A DNA stretch of 64,000 nt, from positions 1 to 64,000 of the forward strand of contig JAGOZX010000005.1 in NCBI GenBank assembly GCA_018058425.1, read 5' to 3'. The DNA comes from Sebaldella sp. Its GTDB lineage: Bacteria > Fusobacteriota > Fusobacteriia > Fusobacteriales > Leptotrichiaceae. The translations under genes were made by a program, and so were the position numbers. Shown piece by piece: positions 33,375-43,140 of the stretch. How positions within the stretch are numbered: the stretch's first letter is position 1; each line of letters starts with the position of its first letter. Below the pieces are notes generated by a model, which saw only the letters and a program-made list of their open reading frames with translations, was not told where the DNA came from and did not search any database.

Positions 33375-34478
33375 TTGGAAAGAAGTTTAGAAATAAAAGG
33401 AATAAGAAAAACTTTTGGGAAAGATGAGATCTTAAAAGGTGTAGATTTGAATATTAGAAAAGGTGAATTTTTCTCAATATTGGGACCTTCCGGATGTGGG
33501 AAGACAACAATATTAAGAATGATAGCTGGTTTTATAAAACCTGATGAAGGAGAAATAAGACTAAATGGTAATAGAATTGATAATCTAGACCCAAATAAGA
33601 GAAATGTAAATACAGTATTTCAAAATTATGCTTTATTTCCTCATCTCACAGTATTTGACAATATAGCGTTTCCTTTAAAAATAAAGAAAATGCCGAAAGC
33701 TGAATTAGAAGAAGAAGTGATGAAGTTTCTTAGTTTAGTTAATTTGGAAGAATACAAGGATAAATACCCTAAAAGTCTCTCAGGAGGACAAAAACAAAGG
33801 GTTGCTATAGCGAGAGCGCTTATAGGTAAGCCAGAAATTTTACTTTTAGATGAGCCTTTATCTGCTTTGGATGCAAAATTAAGACAAAAATTACTAATAG
33901 AATTGGATACAATCCATGATGAAGTGGGAATAACTTTTATTTTTGTAACTCATGACCAAGAAGAGGCACTCAGTGTATCAGATAGAATTGCAATAATGAA
34001 CAAAGGTGAAATTTTACAAATAGGAACACCTAATGAAATTTATGAATCTCCAGAAAATGCTTTTGTAGCAGATTTTATAGGAGAAACAAATTTCATAGAG
34101 GGAAAAGTAACAGAGGTTCATGAAAAACATGGATATATAGAAACTGAGAAATTAGGAAAAATGAAAATAGAGTTAGATAAGCCTGTAAAAATAGGTGACA
34201 CTGTGGTATTAACACTAAGACCAGAAAAGATAAAAATTTCTAATAATAAACCAAATTATTTACACGATAATTATAATATTTTACATGGAATGATAGAAGA
34301 AGTAATTTACACTGGATTCCAAAGTAAACTTTTTATAAAAGTCGAAAATAGCGATAAGTTAATAAATGTCTTTAATCCTCACATAGAATACTTAGTAGAA
34401 GAAGAAATCTATGAATGGAAAGAGGAAGTTTACATTTTCTGGAATTACGAAGATGCCTATTTAGTGGAGGTGAGATAA
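33375..34478 (+). CDS. potA: spermidine/putrescine ABC transporter ATP-binding protein
   Basis: A 367-residue importer ATPase. Walker A is GPSGCGKTT (37-45), the Q-loop NYALFPHLTVFDN, the signature LSGGQKQRVAIARAL, Walker B ILLLDEPLSALD and the H-loop FVTHDQEEA, followed by a C-terminal TOBE/regulatory domain (about 235-365). The start is TTG at 33375, 8 bases after AGGAGG; no ATG is in frame nearby. The potB gene begins one base after its stop. Family membership and the PotB/PotC-type permeases indicate polyamine uptake, but the related thiamine, iron and 2-aminoethylphosphonate importers look similar. Confidence 0.9.
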   Translation: MERSLEIKGIRKTFGKDEILKGVDLNIRKGEFFSILGPSGCGKTTILRMIAGFIKPDEGEIRLNGNRIDNLDPNKRNVNTVFQNYALFPHLTVFDNIAFPLKIKKMPKAELEEEVMKFLSLVNLEEYKDKYPKSLSGGQKQRVAIARALIGKPEILLLDEPLSALDAKLRQKLLIELDTIHDEVGITFIFVTHDQEEALSVSDRIAIMNKGEILQIGTPNEIYESPENAFVADFIGETNFIEGKVTEVHEKHGYIETEKLGKMKIELDKPVKIGDTVVLTLRPEKIKISNNKPNYLHDNYNILHGMIEEVIYTGFQSKLFIKVENSDKLINVFNPHIEYLVEEEIYEWKEEVYIFWNYEDAYLVEVR

Positions 34479-34479
34479 T

Positions 34480-35316
34480 ATGGGGAAAAAAAGTGGTTTT
34501 TCTTATTATATTTCACTCCTTTTGTGGTTAACATTCTTTTTTGTTATCCCTACTTTAATAATAGTGGTCTTTAGTTTTCTAAAAAAAGCTCCTTATGGCG
34601 GTGTAATATTTTGGGATTTTGATCTAGGCGCTTATGCAAGTTTATTTGATAAAATATTTTTGAAGATAGTTTTTAGAACTATAGAAATTTCAATATGGGT
34701 AACAGTAATTACTTTGATTTTAGCTTTACCAGCAGCTTATTTTATATCTAGATCAAAATTAAAAAATTTATGGTTACTATTAGTGATAATACCATTTTGG
34801 ACTAATTTTCTTGTTAGAATATATTCATTTATAGCCATATTAGGGAATAATGGAATTGTAAATAAAACATTACAATTTTTATTTCACTTAGATGAACCTA
34901 TACAGCTTTTATATAATCAAAATGCAGTAATAATAGTCACTGTTTATATTTTTTTACCTTATGCTATATTACCTCTGTATTCTTCTATAGAAAAGTTTGA
35001 CTTTTCATTATTAGATGCAGCAAGGGATTTAGGAGCAAGTAAAACAACATCAATGATAAAGATATTTTTACCTGGTATAAAATCAGGACTAATATCAGCT
35101 ATTATACTTACTTTTATTCCAGCCATGGGTTCATATGCAGTCCCAGATCTTTTGGGAGGAAATGATGCCATCATGCTTGGAAATGTTATTGGTAAAAGAC
35201 TATTAGATTCTAGGGATTGGCCTATAGCTTCAGCAGTATCTACAGTATTAATTGTTTTTACTACTATTGTAGTGCTTTGTTTCATGAGAACTAGTAAGGA
35301 AGAGGGTGATCAATAA
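34480..35316 (+). CDS. potB: spermidine/putrescine ABC transporter permease
   Basis: A 278-residue inner-membrane permease with six hydrophobic segments and the EAA-type loop LLDAARDLGASKTTSMIKIFLPG (about 180-202) that docks on the ATPase. The sequences RIYSFIAILGNNGIVN and AMGSYAVPDLLGG are typical of PotB. GAGGTGA inside the potA end supports the ATG. Its stop overlaps the potC start by one base. Confidence 0.92.
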   Translation: MGKKSGFSYYISLLLWLTFFFVIPTLIIVVFSFLKKAPYGGVIFWDFDLGAYASLFDKIFLKIVFRTIEISIWVTVITLILALPAAYFISRSKLKNLWLLLVIIPFWTNFLVRIYSFIAILGNNGIVNKTLQFLFHLDEPIQLLYNQNAVIIVTVYIFLPYAILPLYSSIEKFDFSLLDAARDLGASKTTSMIKIFLPGIKSGLISAIILTFIPAMGSYAVPDLLGGNDAIMLGNVIGKRLLDSRDWPIASAVSTVLIVFTTIVVLCFMRTSKEEGDQ

Positions 35317-36116
35317 TGGATGAAAAAAGAAAAATTTCATTATTTTTTTTCATACTGGTTTTGATATTTTTTTATATGCCGATAATGATGCTGGTTGTCT
35401 TATCATTTAATAATGGAAGAGGGTTTAACTGGGAAGGCTTTTCATTAAAATGGTATATAGAATTACTTGTAAAATCACCAGATTTATGGGAGGCATTCTT
35501 TAGAAGTGTACTTATTGCTTTAACGTCATCAGTTATATCAGTAGCTATAGCAACTTTAGGAGCCATAGCTATAAAATGGTACAATTTTAAAATGAAAAAT
35601 TATGTAAAATTTGTTTCATATCTTCCACTTGTTATTCCCGATATAATAATGGGAATATCACTAGCAATATTTTTTGCTAATTTCAACATTCCTTTTTTAG
35701 GTATAGAAGGAATACCACTAAGTTTATGGACAATATTTATAGCTCACACAACTTTTAATATACCTTTCGCATTATTTATAATAATGTCTAGGTTAGACGA
35801 GTTTGATTATGCTGTAGTGGAAGCAGCACAGGACTTAGGAGCTAGCGACTTTCAAGCTTTAGTAAAAGTAATAATACCAATAATGATGCCAGGAATAATA
35901 TCTGGATTTTTAATGGCAATGACTTTATCATTTGATGATTATGTGATAACTTCATTTGTATCAGGCAATGGAGAACCAACATTACCATTGTATATATATT
36001 CATCAATAAAACGAGGTGTTTCACCAGTTGTGAACGCACTATCTGTAATATTAATAATAGGAACTATAATATTAACTTTTTCTAGCAGAAAATTACAGAA
36101 AAATATATTAGGATAA
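35316..36116 (+). CDS. potC: spermidine/putrescine ABC transporter permease
   Basis: A 266-residue permease with six hydrophobic segments. The PotC signatures are YLPLVIPDIIMGISLAIFF, the docking loop VVEAAQDLGASDFQALVKVIIPIMMPG (about 165-190) and FDDYVITSFVSG. It is translationally coupled to potB (TAATG). The usual fourth gene, potD (periplasmic polyamine-binding protein), does not follow; a DEAD-box helicase gene begins 47 bases later. The binding protein must be encoded elsewhere. Confidence 0.92.
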   Translation: MDEKRKISLFFFILVLIFFYMPIMMLVVLSFNNGRGFNWEGFSLKWYIELLVKSPDLWEAFFRSVLIALTSSVISVAIATLGAIAIKWYNFKMKNYVKFVSYLPLVIPDIIMGISLAIFFANFNIPFLGIEGIPLSLWTIFIAHTTFNIPFALFIIMSRLDEFDYAVVEAAQDLGASDFQALVKVIIPIMMPGIISGFLMAMTLSFDDYVITSFVSGNGEPTLPLYIYSSIKRGVSPVVNALSVILIIGTIILTFSSRKLQKNILG

Positions 36117-36163
36117 ATTGATAAGAAAAATCTATATCAATTATATGGAAAAGAGGATGTAAA

Positions 36164-37741
36164 ATGAGTAAGAAAACATTTATAGAATTAGGGGTAAGCG
36201 AAGGAACGTTAAAGGCATTATTGAAAAAGGGCTTTGACACACCAAGTGATATACAAGCACTTGTAATCCCTGAATTGTTAAAAGAAAGAACAAATTTAAT
36301 TGGTCAGGCACAAACAGGAACAGGGAAAACAGCGGCTTTCTCTATACCAATATTAGAAACATTAGAGTGTGACGGAAATATAAGAGCATTAGTATTAGCT
36401 CCAACAAGAGAATTAGCAAATCAAGTAGCAGACGAAATGTACTCATTAAGAGGGTCAAAAGATATAAAAGTTCTTCCGGTTTATGGTGGACAGGCAATAG
36501 ACCAACAAATAAAGAAGATAAAAAAGGGAATAGATGTAATAGTAGGAACTCCTGGAAGAATAATGGATCTAATGAATAGAAGAGTAATAAAATTAGATAA
36601 TTTAGAATATTTTGTCTTAGATGAAGCAGATGAAATGTTAAATATGGGATTTATAGAGGATATTGAAACTATATTAGAAAAAACAAATGATGATAAAAAA
36701 ATGTTGTTTTTCTCTGCTACAATGCCAGACTCTATAATAAAAATAGCTAAAAGATACATGGGGAAATATAAAGTCTTAAAAGTAGAAAATAAAGAATTGA
36801 CTACAGCTCTTACAGAGCAAATTTATTTCCAAGTAAGTGAAGGAGATAAGTTTGAAGCATTATGTAGAGTTTTAGATTATTCACAAAATTTTTACGGAAT
36901 AGTATTTTGTCGTACTAAGTCAGATGTAGATGATGTAACACAGCACTTAAAAGGAAGAGGTTATGATGCTGAATCTATACATGGTGATATTACACAAGGT
37001 ATGAGAACTAAAACATTAGAAGACTTCAAAAAGAAAACAACAACTATTTTAGTAGCTACTGATGTAGCAGCAAGAGGAATAGATGTAAATAACTTAACAC
37101 ACGTTATTAACTACTCTATACCACAAGAACCTGAATCTTATGTACATAGAATAGGTAGAACAGGAAGAGCAGGAAATAAAGGAGTAGCTGTAACTTTTGT
37201 AACTCCAAAAGAGATAAGCAAACTTACTAGAATACAAAAATTAACAAAAACAGACATTAAAAGAGAGAAAATTCCTAAAATAGAAGATATATTAAATATA
37301 AAAAAGGAAACTTTATATGCTTGTGTAGAAGAAGTAATTAAAGAAAATGATTATGATTCATATTTAAAAATGGCAAAAGACTTAATTGAAAGTAAAGAGC
37401 CAGAAGTAGTTTTAGCATCTTTATTAAGACACGTTTTTGATGACGAGTTTTTACCAGAGGGTTATAGTGAAATTTCAGAAGCTAATAATGGAAGCTCTAG
37501 AATAGAAGATAAAACTAGATTATTTATAGCTTTAGGTAAAAAAGATGGATATACTCCTGGGAAATTATTAGACTTATTAAATAAAAAAGCTAATACTCCT
37601 GGAAGAAAAGTTAGAGATATTAAAATTATGGAAAACTTCTCATTTATAACTGTTCCTTTAAAAGAGGCAGAATTTATAATGAAGTCATTAAATAAAAATA
37701 ATAAAAATAAACCATTAGTTGAAAAAGCTAAAAAGTCTTAA
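36164..37741 (+). CDS. deaD: DEAD-box ATP-dependent RNA helicase
   Basis: A 525-residue helicase with all core motifs: Q motif (GFDTPSDIQ), AQTGTGKT (49-56), PTRELANQ, TPGRIMD, DEAD, SAT, the RecA2 motifs VFCRTK, ATDVAARGID and HRIGRTGRAG. After a linker comes a DbpA/CsdA-type RNA-binding domain (about 445-510: TRLFIALGKKDGYTPGKLLDLL). It probably assists ribosome assembly and RNA decay, especially in the cold. GAGGATG precedes the ATG. It may be partly co-transcribed with potABC, since there is no terminator between them. Confidence 0.95.
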   Translation: MSKKTFIELGVSEGTLKALLKKGFDTPSDIQALVIPELLKERTNLIGQAQTGTGKTAAFSIPILETLECDGNIRALVLAPTRELANQVADEMYSLRGSKDIKVLPVYGGQAIDQQIKKIKKGIDVIVGTPGRIMDLMNRRVIKLDNLEYFVLDEADEMLNMGFIEDIETILEKTNDDKKMLFFSATMPDSIIKIAKRYMGKYKVLKVENKELTTALTEQIYFQVSEGDKFEALCRVLDYSQNFYGIVFCRTKSDVDDVTQHLKGRGYDAESIHGDITQGMRTKTLEDFKKKTTTILVATDVAARGIDVNNLTHVINYSIPQEPESYVHRIGRTGRAGNKGVAVTFVTPKEISKLTRIQKLTKTDIKREKIPKIEDILNIKKETLYACVEEVIKENDYDSYLKMAKDLIESKEPEVVLASLLRHVFDDEFLPEGYSEISEANNGSSRIEDKTRLFIALGKKDGYTPGKLLDLLNKKANTPGRKVRDIKIMENFSFITVPLKEAEFIMKSLNKNNKNKPLVEKAKKS

Positions 37742-37778
37742 TACTATGCTTTAGTTATATGTGAGTATAATAAATAAA

Positions 37779-37817
37779 GAAGATGATTTTGTATAAAAAT
37801 ACAAGTCATCTTTTTTT
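37779..37817 (+). terminator. intrinsic terminator of deaD
   Basis: AAGATGA...GTAT / ATAC...TCATCTT stem with a seven-base T-run. Confidence 0.85.
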
Positions 37818-37978
37818 ATAGTTTTAAAATTACTAAATTAAAAAATGTCATAAAAAAGGAGCTAATGAAGTTATAAGTCAGAACAAATATAATAGGAGTA
37901 GTATATTATTATAAGAATAGTAAAATAGGGTATTTATATTATAAAATAATAAGGGACTAAACTTTTATAGTGAGTTGA

Positions 37979-38551
37979 AATTTTAAGATAAATTTATTTA
38001 CTATTTTTGGTAAGGCATTAGTTAAAAGTTATTTTAATCCTAATATATTAGGTGGTAATACAGGTGATACACTTGCTATATATGATAAATTAGATTTAAT
38101 TAAAGAGGAACAGACTTTTAGAAATGTAGTATCTGACTTAGCAGGTAATGTATATGCGAATATTAATCAAAGAGAAGACGATATAGTAAAAATATTTGAA
38201 GATTCACTTTCAATATTACAAGATTCTAAAAATAATACAAAAGAAAATGTAAAAATAAATATAATAGCTGATAAAGGTAAAAAAATGATAAAACTACAGG
38301 TATTGTAGATTATGATTATGACACAGCTGGTGTATTAGCTCTGAGAGAGATAGAAAGGGCTTATAAGAACACTTTTGGATACTCTTTGGGATATTTGCAC
38401 ACAAATTTTGAAATGAATGATAACAACAGCAGTGAGAAGTCTGTGGATACAATTCAAATAGGAGGACATAATAAATATAGTTCAAATAATTGGATATTAA
38501 AAAATGATATAACTGCAAGAGCAAGTATACATAATGTAGATAAAAATTAGA
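37979..38551 (+). pseudogene. remnant of a type V autotransporter (C-terminal barrel region)
   Basis: No intact gene lies here, but two overlapping frames read as coding. Positions 37979-38308 code FGKALVKSYFNPNILGG..., LIKEEQTFRNVVSDLAGNVYANINQR and stop at TAG 38306. From about 38285 the +1-shifted frame continues with IVDYDYDTAGVLALREIER, YKNTFGYSLGYLHTNFEM and SSNNWILKNDITARASIHNVDKN, stopping at 38549-38551. The YDYDTAGVLALRE...FGYSLGY block is, as I recall it, typical of autotransporter beta-domains in Leptotrichia-type fusobacteria. There is no start, no passenger region and no complete barrel end, plus at least one frameshift, so this is a decayed fragment left by deletion or recombination. 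Confidence 0.75.
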
Positions 38552-38662
38552 ATTCTAAATATTATTTATAATGTTTTTTTCATATAAAAAATAAAAATAT
38601 TGAAATGTAAGAGAAATTATATTAAGATAAAAGAGTAGACAGAAATAAAGAGGAGTAATAAA

Positions 38663-39133
38663 ATGGCAATAATAAATGAAACAAAGAAATATTTACACAT
38701 GTTAGTAAAAGTATTAGTTTTTGTACTGGTATTATGTGTATTTAAGTTGATTGAAAGTTTTTTTGAAATAAAGAGTATGCCCATTATTTATCTAGGAACA
38801 TATCTATTTTTTTCATTCTTTATAATAGGAAGATTATTTAGTACTGCAAAAGAAAAAATAATGATACTTATTTATTTATTAATAGATACTTCTATGTCAA
38901 TATATCTATTAGAAAAGAAATCTCTCTTTTTTTTAAAATATATTATTTTCTTTATTTTATTAAGCAGTCTTATAATTTACATATATCATTTTTTTAATAA
39001 AGATGAAAAGAGAAAGGATATATTGATATTTTTAATGCCGTTTTATTTGTTATTTGTAAAATTTATATTTATAATCACATATATTTATTTACATATTGAT
39101 GAGTTTAATATCTTTACTTTATGGTTTTTATAA
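38663..39133 (+). CDS. membrane protein of unknown function
   Basis: A 156-residue, strongly hydrophobic protein with about five membrane segments (12-33, 40-57, 65-85, 90-112, 122-145) and a short charged loop (NKDEKRKD). No family is recognised. GAGGAG precedes the ATG. It lies between the autotransporter remnant and the tpiA promoter, on its own. Confidence 0.65.
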   Translation: MAIINETKKYLHMLVKVLVFVLVLCVFKLIESFFEIKSMPIIYLGTYLFFSFFIIGRLFSTAKEKIMILIYLLIDTSMSIYLLEKKSLFFLKYIIFFILLSSLIIYIYHFFNKDEKRKDILIFLMPFYLLFVKFIFIITYIYLHIDEFNIFTLWFL

Positions 39134-39185
39134 ACATAAAGTGTCTAACTTATAAAAAACAAGCAATATTATTAATTAGTGTTAA

Positions 39186-39214
39186 TTGAAAAAAATAGTC
39201 AATTATGATAAAAT
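39186..39214 (+). promoter_or_regulatory. promoter of the tpiA-gpmI-secG unit
   Basis: TTGAAA at 39186-39191 and TAAAAT at 39209-39214 with a 17-base spacer, 32 bases upstream of tpiA. Confidence 0.7.
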
Positions 39215-39246
39215 ATATAAAAAAGCAATAAGGAAGGAAAGAAACC

Positions 39247-40002
39247 ATGAGAAAAAATATTGTAGCAGGTAACTGGAAAATGAATAAAACAAATAAAGAA
39301 GCTGTTAGTTTTTTATCGGAATTAAAAGGTTTAGTACAAGGAATTGATAACGTAGGAATAATAATAGGAGCACCTTTTACAGCTTTATCAGATGCAGTAA
39401 AGGAAACAGCAGGTTCTAATGTAAAAATAGCAGCACAAAATATGAATCCTAATGAAAGCGGAGCTTATACAGGTGAAGTTTCACCATTAATGCTGAAAGA
39501 ATTAGGAGTAGAGTATGTAATACTTGGACATTCTGAGAGAAGAGAATATTATGGAGAAACAAATGAATTCATAAATGAAAAAGTAAAATCAGCTTTAAAT
39601 CATGGTTTAAAACCAATTTTATGTATTGGTGAAAAATTAGAGGAAAGAGAAGCAGGGAAAACAGAAAATGTAGTGGCTGACCATCTTCAAAACGGATTAT
39701 TTAATGTTTCGGTAGAAGAGTTAAAAAATGTAGTAATAGCTTATGAACCAGTATGGGCAATAGGAACTGGTAAAACAGCAACTCCACAACAAGCAGAATT
39801 AGTTCATAACTTTATAAGAGAGTTATTAATTGATATGTATGGAAAAGAAGCTGCTGAAAATGTAACTATCCAATATGGTGGTTCAATGAAGCCAGATAAC
39901 GCAAAAGAATTAATATCACAAACAAATATAGATGGTGGACTTATTGGCGGAGCAAGTTTAGAAGCAAAAAGTTTTTCTGAAATAGTAAAAGCAGCATTAT
40001 AA
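39247..40002 (+). CDS. tpiA: triosephosphate isomerase
   Basis: A 251-residue glycolytic enzyme interconverting dihydroxyacetone phosphate and glyceraldehyde 3-phosphate. It contains NWKMNK (catalytic Lys), ILGHSERR (catalytic His), AYEPVWAIGTGKTA (catalytic Glu and the flexible loop) and the C-terminal phosphate loop GGLIGGASL. It is full length for the family. AAGGAAGG precedes the ATG. First gene of the unit with gpmI and secG. Confidence 0.98.
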   Translation: MRKNIVAGNWKMNKTNKEAVSFLSELKGLVQGIDNVGIIIGAPFTALSDAVKETAGSNVKIAAQNMNPNESGAYTGEVSPLMLKELGVEYVILGHSERREYYGETNEFINEKVKSALNHGLKPILCIGEKLEEREAGKTENVVADHLQNGLFNVSVEELKNVVIAYEPVWAIGTGKTATPQQAELVHNFIRELLIDMYGKEAAENVTIQYGGSMKPDNAKELISQTNIDGGLIGGASLEAKSFSEIVKAAL

Positions 40003-40019
40003 AGAACAGGAGAGAGAAA

Positions 40020-41561
40020 ATGAAAAAACCAATAGTACTTATGATTTTGGACGGATGGGGAATTAATGAAAATTTGGACCAAGTAAATGCAATTAGAATG
40101 GCAGAGCCAACTAACTTTAATAATTATTGGACTACTTACCCACATACACAACTAAGAGCAGATGGAGAATTTGTGGGACTTCCAGATGGACAATTTGGAA
40201 ATTCAGAAGTAGGACATTTAAATATAGGAGCAGGAAGAGTAGTTTATCAGCAGCTTCCTAAAATAACAAAAGCAATAAAAGATGGAACAATACTTGAAAA
40301 TAAAGCTTTATTAGATATAATGACAGAAACTAAGAAGAATGGAAAAGCTCTTCACTTAACAGGATTAGTATCTGATGGTGGAGTACATTCTCATATAGAT
40401 CATATACTGGGCCTTGTAAATATGGCAAAAGTAAATGGACTTACAGAAGTTTATATTCATGCAATATTAGATGGAAGAGATACACCACCTAAATCAGGAA
40501 TAAAATATTTAGAATATTTAGAAGCTGGGATGGCAAAACTAGGTGTAGGGAAAATAGCATCAGTAATAGGAAGATACTTTGCTATGGATAGAGACACAAA
40601 TTGGGAAAGAACAGAGCAGGCATATGATTTAATGACTCTAGGTGAAGGATCAAAAACAAAGTCATCGCTGCAAACAATGGAAGAAGCATATAATAAAGGT
40701 GAGACAGATGAATTTGTTAAAGCTACTGTTATAGTAAAAGATGATGGTACACCAGTTGCTACAGTGAAAGATGGAGATGGAATAATATTTTTTAATTTCA
40801 GACCAGATAGAGCAAGACAATTAACTAGAACATTTGTAGAAAAGGATTTTTCAGGTTTTGTTAGAAAAGTTCATCCAAAAGTTAATTTTGTTTGTTTAGC
40901 ACAATATGATTCAAAATTAGGACTTCCAGTTGCATTCCCACCTGAAAATATTACAAATACTTTTGGAGAGATAATTTCAAAGCATGGGTTAAAGCAAATT
41001 AGAACTGCTGAAACTGAAAAATATGCACATGTTACATTTTTCTTTAATGGTGGAGTAGAAGATCCATATCCAGGAGAAATAAGATTATTAACACCTTCTC
41101 CTAGTGTTGCTACATATGATTTAAAACCAGAGATGAGTGCTTATGAAGTAACTGATAAATTATTAGCAGAATTAAGTAAAGGTGATACAGATGTCGTTAT
41201 CTTAAACTTTGCAAATACTGACATGGTAGGTCATACAGGAATTATAGAAGCAGAGATAAAAGCAGTAAGAGCTGTAGACGAATGTATGGGTAAAGTAGTA
41301 TCTAAAGTATTAGAAATGGATGGATTACTATTAGTATCAGCAGATCATGGAAATGGAGATTTAATGGTAGATCCTATAACAAAGGGAATTTACACAGCAC
41401 ATACTTCAAATCCTGTACCATTTATATTAATATCAAATACACTAAAGGATGCTAAATTAAGAAATGATGGTAAATTAGCAGATTTAACTCCAACAATATT
41501 AGATATTTTAAATATTGAGAAACCTGTAGAGATGACAGGTAAGTCATTAATAATTAAATAG
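40020..41561 (+). CDS. gpmI: 2,3-bisphosphoglycerate-independent phosphoglycerate mutase
   Basis: A 513-residue, manganese-dependent alkaline-phosphatase-superfamily enzyme converting 3- to 2-phosphoglycerate. It shows MILDGWG (metal Asp), GNSEVGHLNIGAG (phospho-acceptor Ser), LDGRDTPP, FFNFRPDRARQL, FANTDMVGHTG and ADHGNGD (metal ligands). It is full length. It begins 17 bases after tpiA, so the two lower-glycolysis genes are co-expressed. Strict iPGM use is common in anaerobes. Confidence 0.98.
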   Translation: MKKPIVLMILDGWGINENLDQVNAIRMAEPTNFNNYWTTYPHTQLRADGEFVGLPDGQFGNSEVGHLNIGAGRVVYQQLPKITKAIKDGTILENKALLDIMTETKKNGKALHLTGLVSDGGVHSHIDHILGLVNMAKVNGLTEVYIHAILDGRDTPPKSGIKYLEYLEAGMAKLGVGKIASVIGRYFAMDRDTNWERTEQAYDLMTLGEGSKTKSSLQTMEEAYNKGETDEFVKATVIVKDDGTPVATVKDGDGIIFFNFRPDRARQLTRTFVEKDFSGFVRKVHPKVNFVCLAQYDSKLGLPVAFPPENITNTFGEIISKHGLKQIRTAETEKYAHVTFFFNGGVEDPYPGEIRLLTPSPSVATYDLKPEMSAYEVTDKLLAELSKGDTDVVILNFANTDMVGHTGIIEAEIKAVRAVDECMGKVVSKVLEMDGLLLVSADHGNGDLMVDPITKGIYTAHTSNPVPFILISNTLKDAKLRNDGKLADLTPTILDILNIEKPVEMTGKSLIIK

Positions 41562-41569
41562 GAGGAACT

Positions 41570-41767
41570 ATGACAACTTTATTAACAATAGCCTTGGTTA
41601 TTTTAGCTGTTTTATTAATAGGATTAATATTAATGCAGCCTGATAGAAGTCAGGGTATGAATAACTCTAGTACATATGATAATCCAAAAGAGCCAATAGA
41701 ACAATTGACAGAATATGTAGCAATTGCGTTTCTGGTAGTTGCAGTACTTTTTCAATTAATAAGATAA
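41570..41767 (+). CDS. secG: preprotein translocase subunit SecG
   Basis: A 65-residue protein with two membrane segments (about 4-22 and 45-63) joined by a loop QPDRSQGMNNSS. This matches SecG, the small accessory subunit of the SecYEG translocon. GGAGG precedes the ATG, 8 bases after the gpmI stop, so it is co-transcribed with glycolytic genes, a linkage also common in Gram-positive bacteria. Confidence 0.9.
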   Translation: MTTLLTIALVILAVLLIGLILMQPDRSQGMNNSSTYDNPKEPIEQLTEYVAIAFLVVAVLFQLIR

Positions 41768-41777
41768 AGAAAATTAT

Positions 41778-41816
41778 AAAAATAGGTATGCAAATTACAG
41801 CATATCTATTTTCTTT
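41778..41816 (+). terminator. probable intrinsic terminator
   Basis: ATAGGTATGC / GCATATCTAT stem (with G-U pair) and T-rich tail after secG. Confidence 0.7.
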
Positions 41817-41841
41817 TAGGAATTAGTAAAATGGAGGAACT

Positions 41842-43071
41842 ATGAATCTTTTTGAAAGTCAAAATCAAAGTAAAAAACCATTAGCATACAGATACAGACC
41901 AACAAGTTTAGAAGACTTTGTAGGTCAAGAAAGTATAGTTGGTGAAAAGGGTGTTTTAAAAAAGATTATACAAAAATCAAGATTTATGAATTCTATTTTT
42001 TGGGGACCTTCTGGAACAGGAAAAACAACATTAGCCGAAATAATAGCATCACAATTAAATTATTCATATGAGTATTTAAATGCAACAAAATCATCTGTGA
42101 GTGATATAAAAGAAATATCAGAAAAGGCTAAAAAACGATTCTCAATAGAAGGAAAACAAACAATTTTATTTTTCGATGAAATACATAGATTTAATAAGCT
42201 ACAGCAAGATTCACTCTTACATGATATAGAAATTGGGAATTTAATACTGATAGGTGCTACCACAGAAAATCCATATTTCAATTTAAATAATGCACTCTTA
42301 TCAAGATGTCTAATGTTTGAGTTTAAGAAATTAACAACAAAAAATGTATTTGAAATTTTAAAGAGAATATCAGATGCTGAAAAAATAGAGATAAGTGATG
42401 AAGTATTAGAGTATGTATCAGAAATAGTAGAAGGTGATGCAAGACAGGCTATTAATTTTTTAGATTTATTAAGTAGTTTAGGAGATGTAAGCCTTGATAT
42501 TAATGAAGTCAAACAAATAATACAAACCAGAAAATCATATGATAGAGTTGAAGACAAGTATGACACTATTTCCGCAATGATAAAAAGTATAAGGGGAAGT
42601 GACCCTGATTCTGCTGTATATTGGATAGCTAAAATGCTTTCAGGCGGAGAGGATCCATTATATATAGCCAGAAGACTTGTAATACTGGCATCAGAAGATA
42701 TAGGCTTAGGAAATGCAAATGCTCTTCCAGTAGCAGTAGCTGGGATGCAGGCTGCTAAAGATATAGGTATGCCAGAAGTAAGGATTATATTAGCAGAAGT
42801 TGCAGTATATTTAGCATTGTCACCAAAAAGTAATTCTGCATATAATGCTATAGATGAGGCGATGCTCGAAATTCAGAATAATAAAATACAAGAAATACCA
42901 AAATATTTAACAAAGTTGGGTGCTAAAGATTATAAATATCCACATAGTTATAAGGGTAATTTTGTGAAGCAGAATTATATGTTAAAAAAAATAAAGTTTT
43001 ATAAACATGGTGAAAACAAATTTGAAATAGCAGCTAATGAAAGATTAAAAAAGTTATGGGAAGATGACTAG
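41842..43071 (+). CDS. rarA: replication-associated recombination protein A (AAA ATPase)
   Basis: A 409-residue RarA/MgsA (WRNIP1-type) clamp-loader-like ATPase that acts at stalled forks. Walker A is GPSGTGKTT (about 55-63), Walker B LFFDEIHRF, the sensor 1 region is IGATTENP, and the C-terminal tetramerisation domain contains KMLSGGEDPLYIARRL and PKSNSAY. The N-terminus PLAYRYRPTSLEDFVGQ is the family hallmark. GGAGG precedes the ATG. It probably has its own transcript. Confidence 0.96.
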   Translation: MNLFESQNQSKKPLAYRYRPTSLEDFVGQESIVGEKGVLKKIIQKSRFMNSIFWGPSGTGKTTLAEIIASQLNYSYEYLNATKSSVSDIKEISEKAKKRFSIEGKQTILFFDEIHRFNKLQQDSLLHDIEIGNLILIGATTENPYFNLNNALLSRCLMFEFKKLTTKNVFEILKRISDAEKIEISDEVLEYVSEIVEGDARQAINFLDLLSSLGDVSLDINEVKQIIQTRKSYDRVEDKYDTISAMIKSIRGSDPDSAVYWIAKMLSGGEDPLYIARRLVILASEDIGLGNANALPVAVAGMQAAKDIGMPEVRIILAEVAVYLALSPKSNSAYNAIDEAMLEIQNNKIQEIPKYLTKLGAKDYKYPHSYKGNFVKQNYMLKKIKFYKHGENKFEIAANERLKKLWEDD

Positions 43072-43140
43072 TATGCAAAAATAATTATTTTTTATAATAA
43101 AGTTATTATTTACAAAAATAAGAAGAATAAAATCTTAAAA

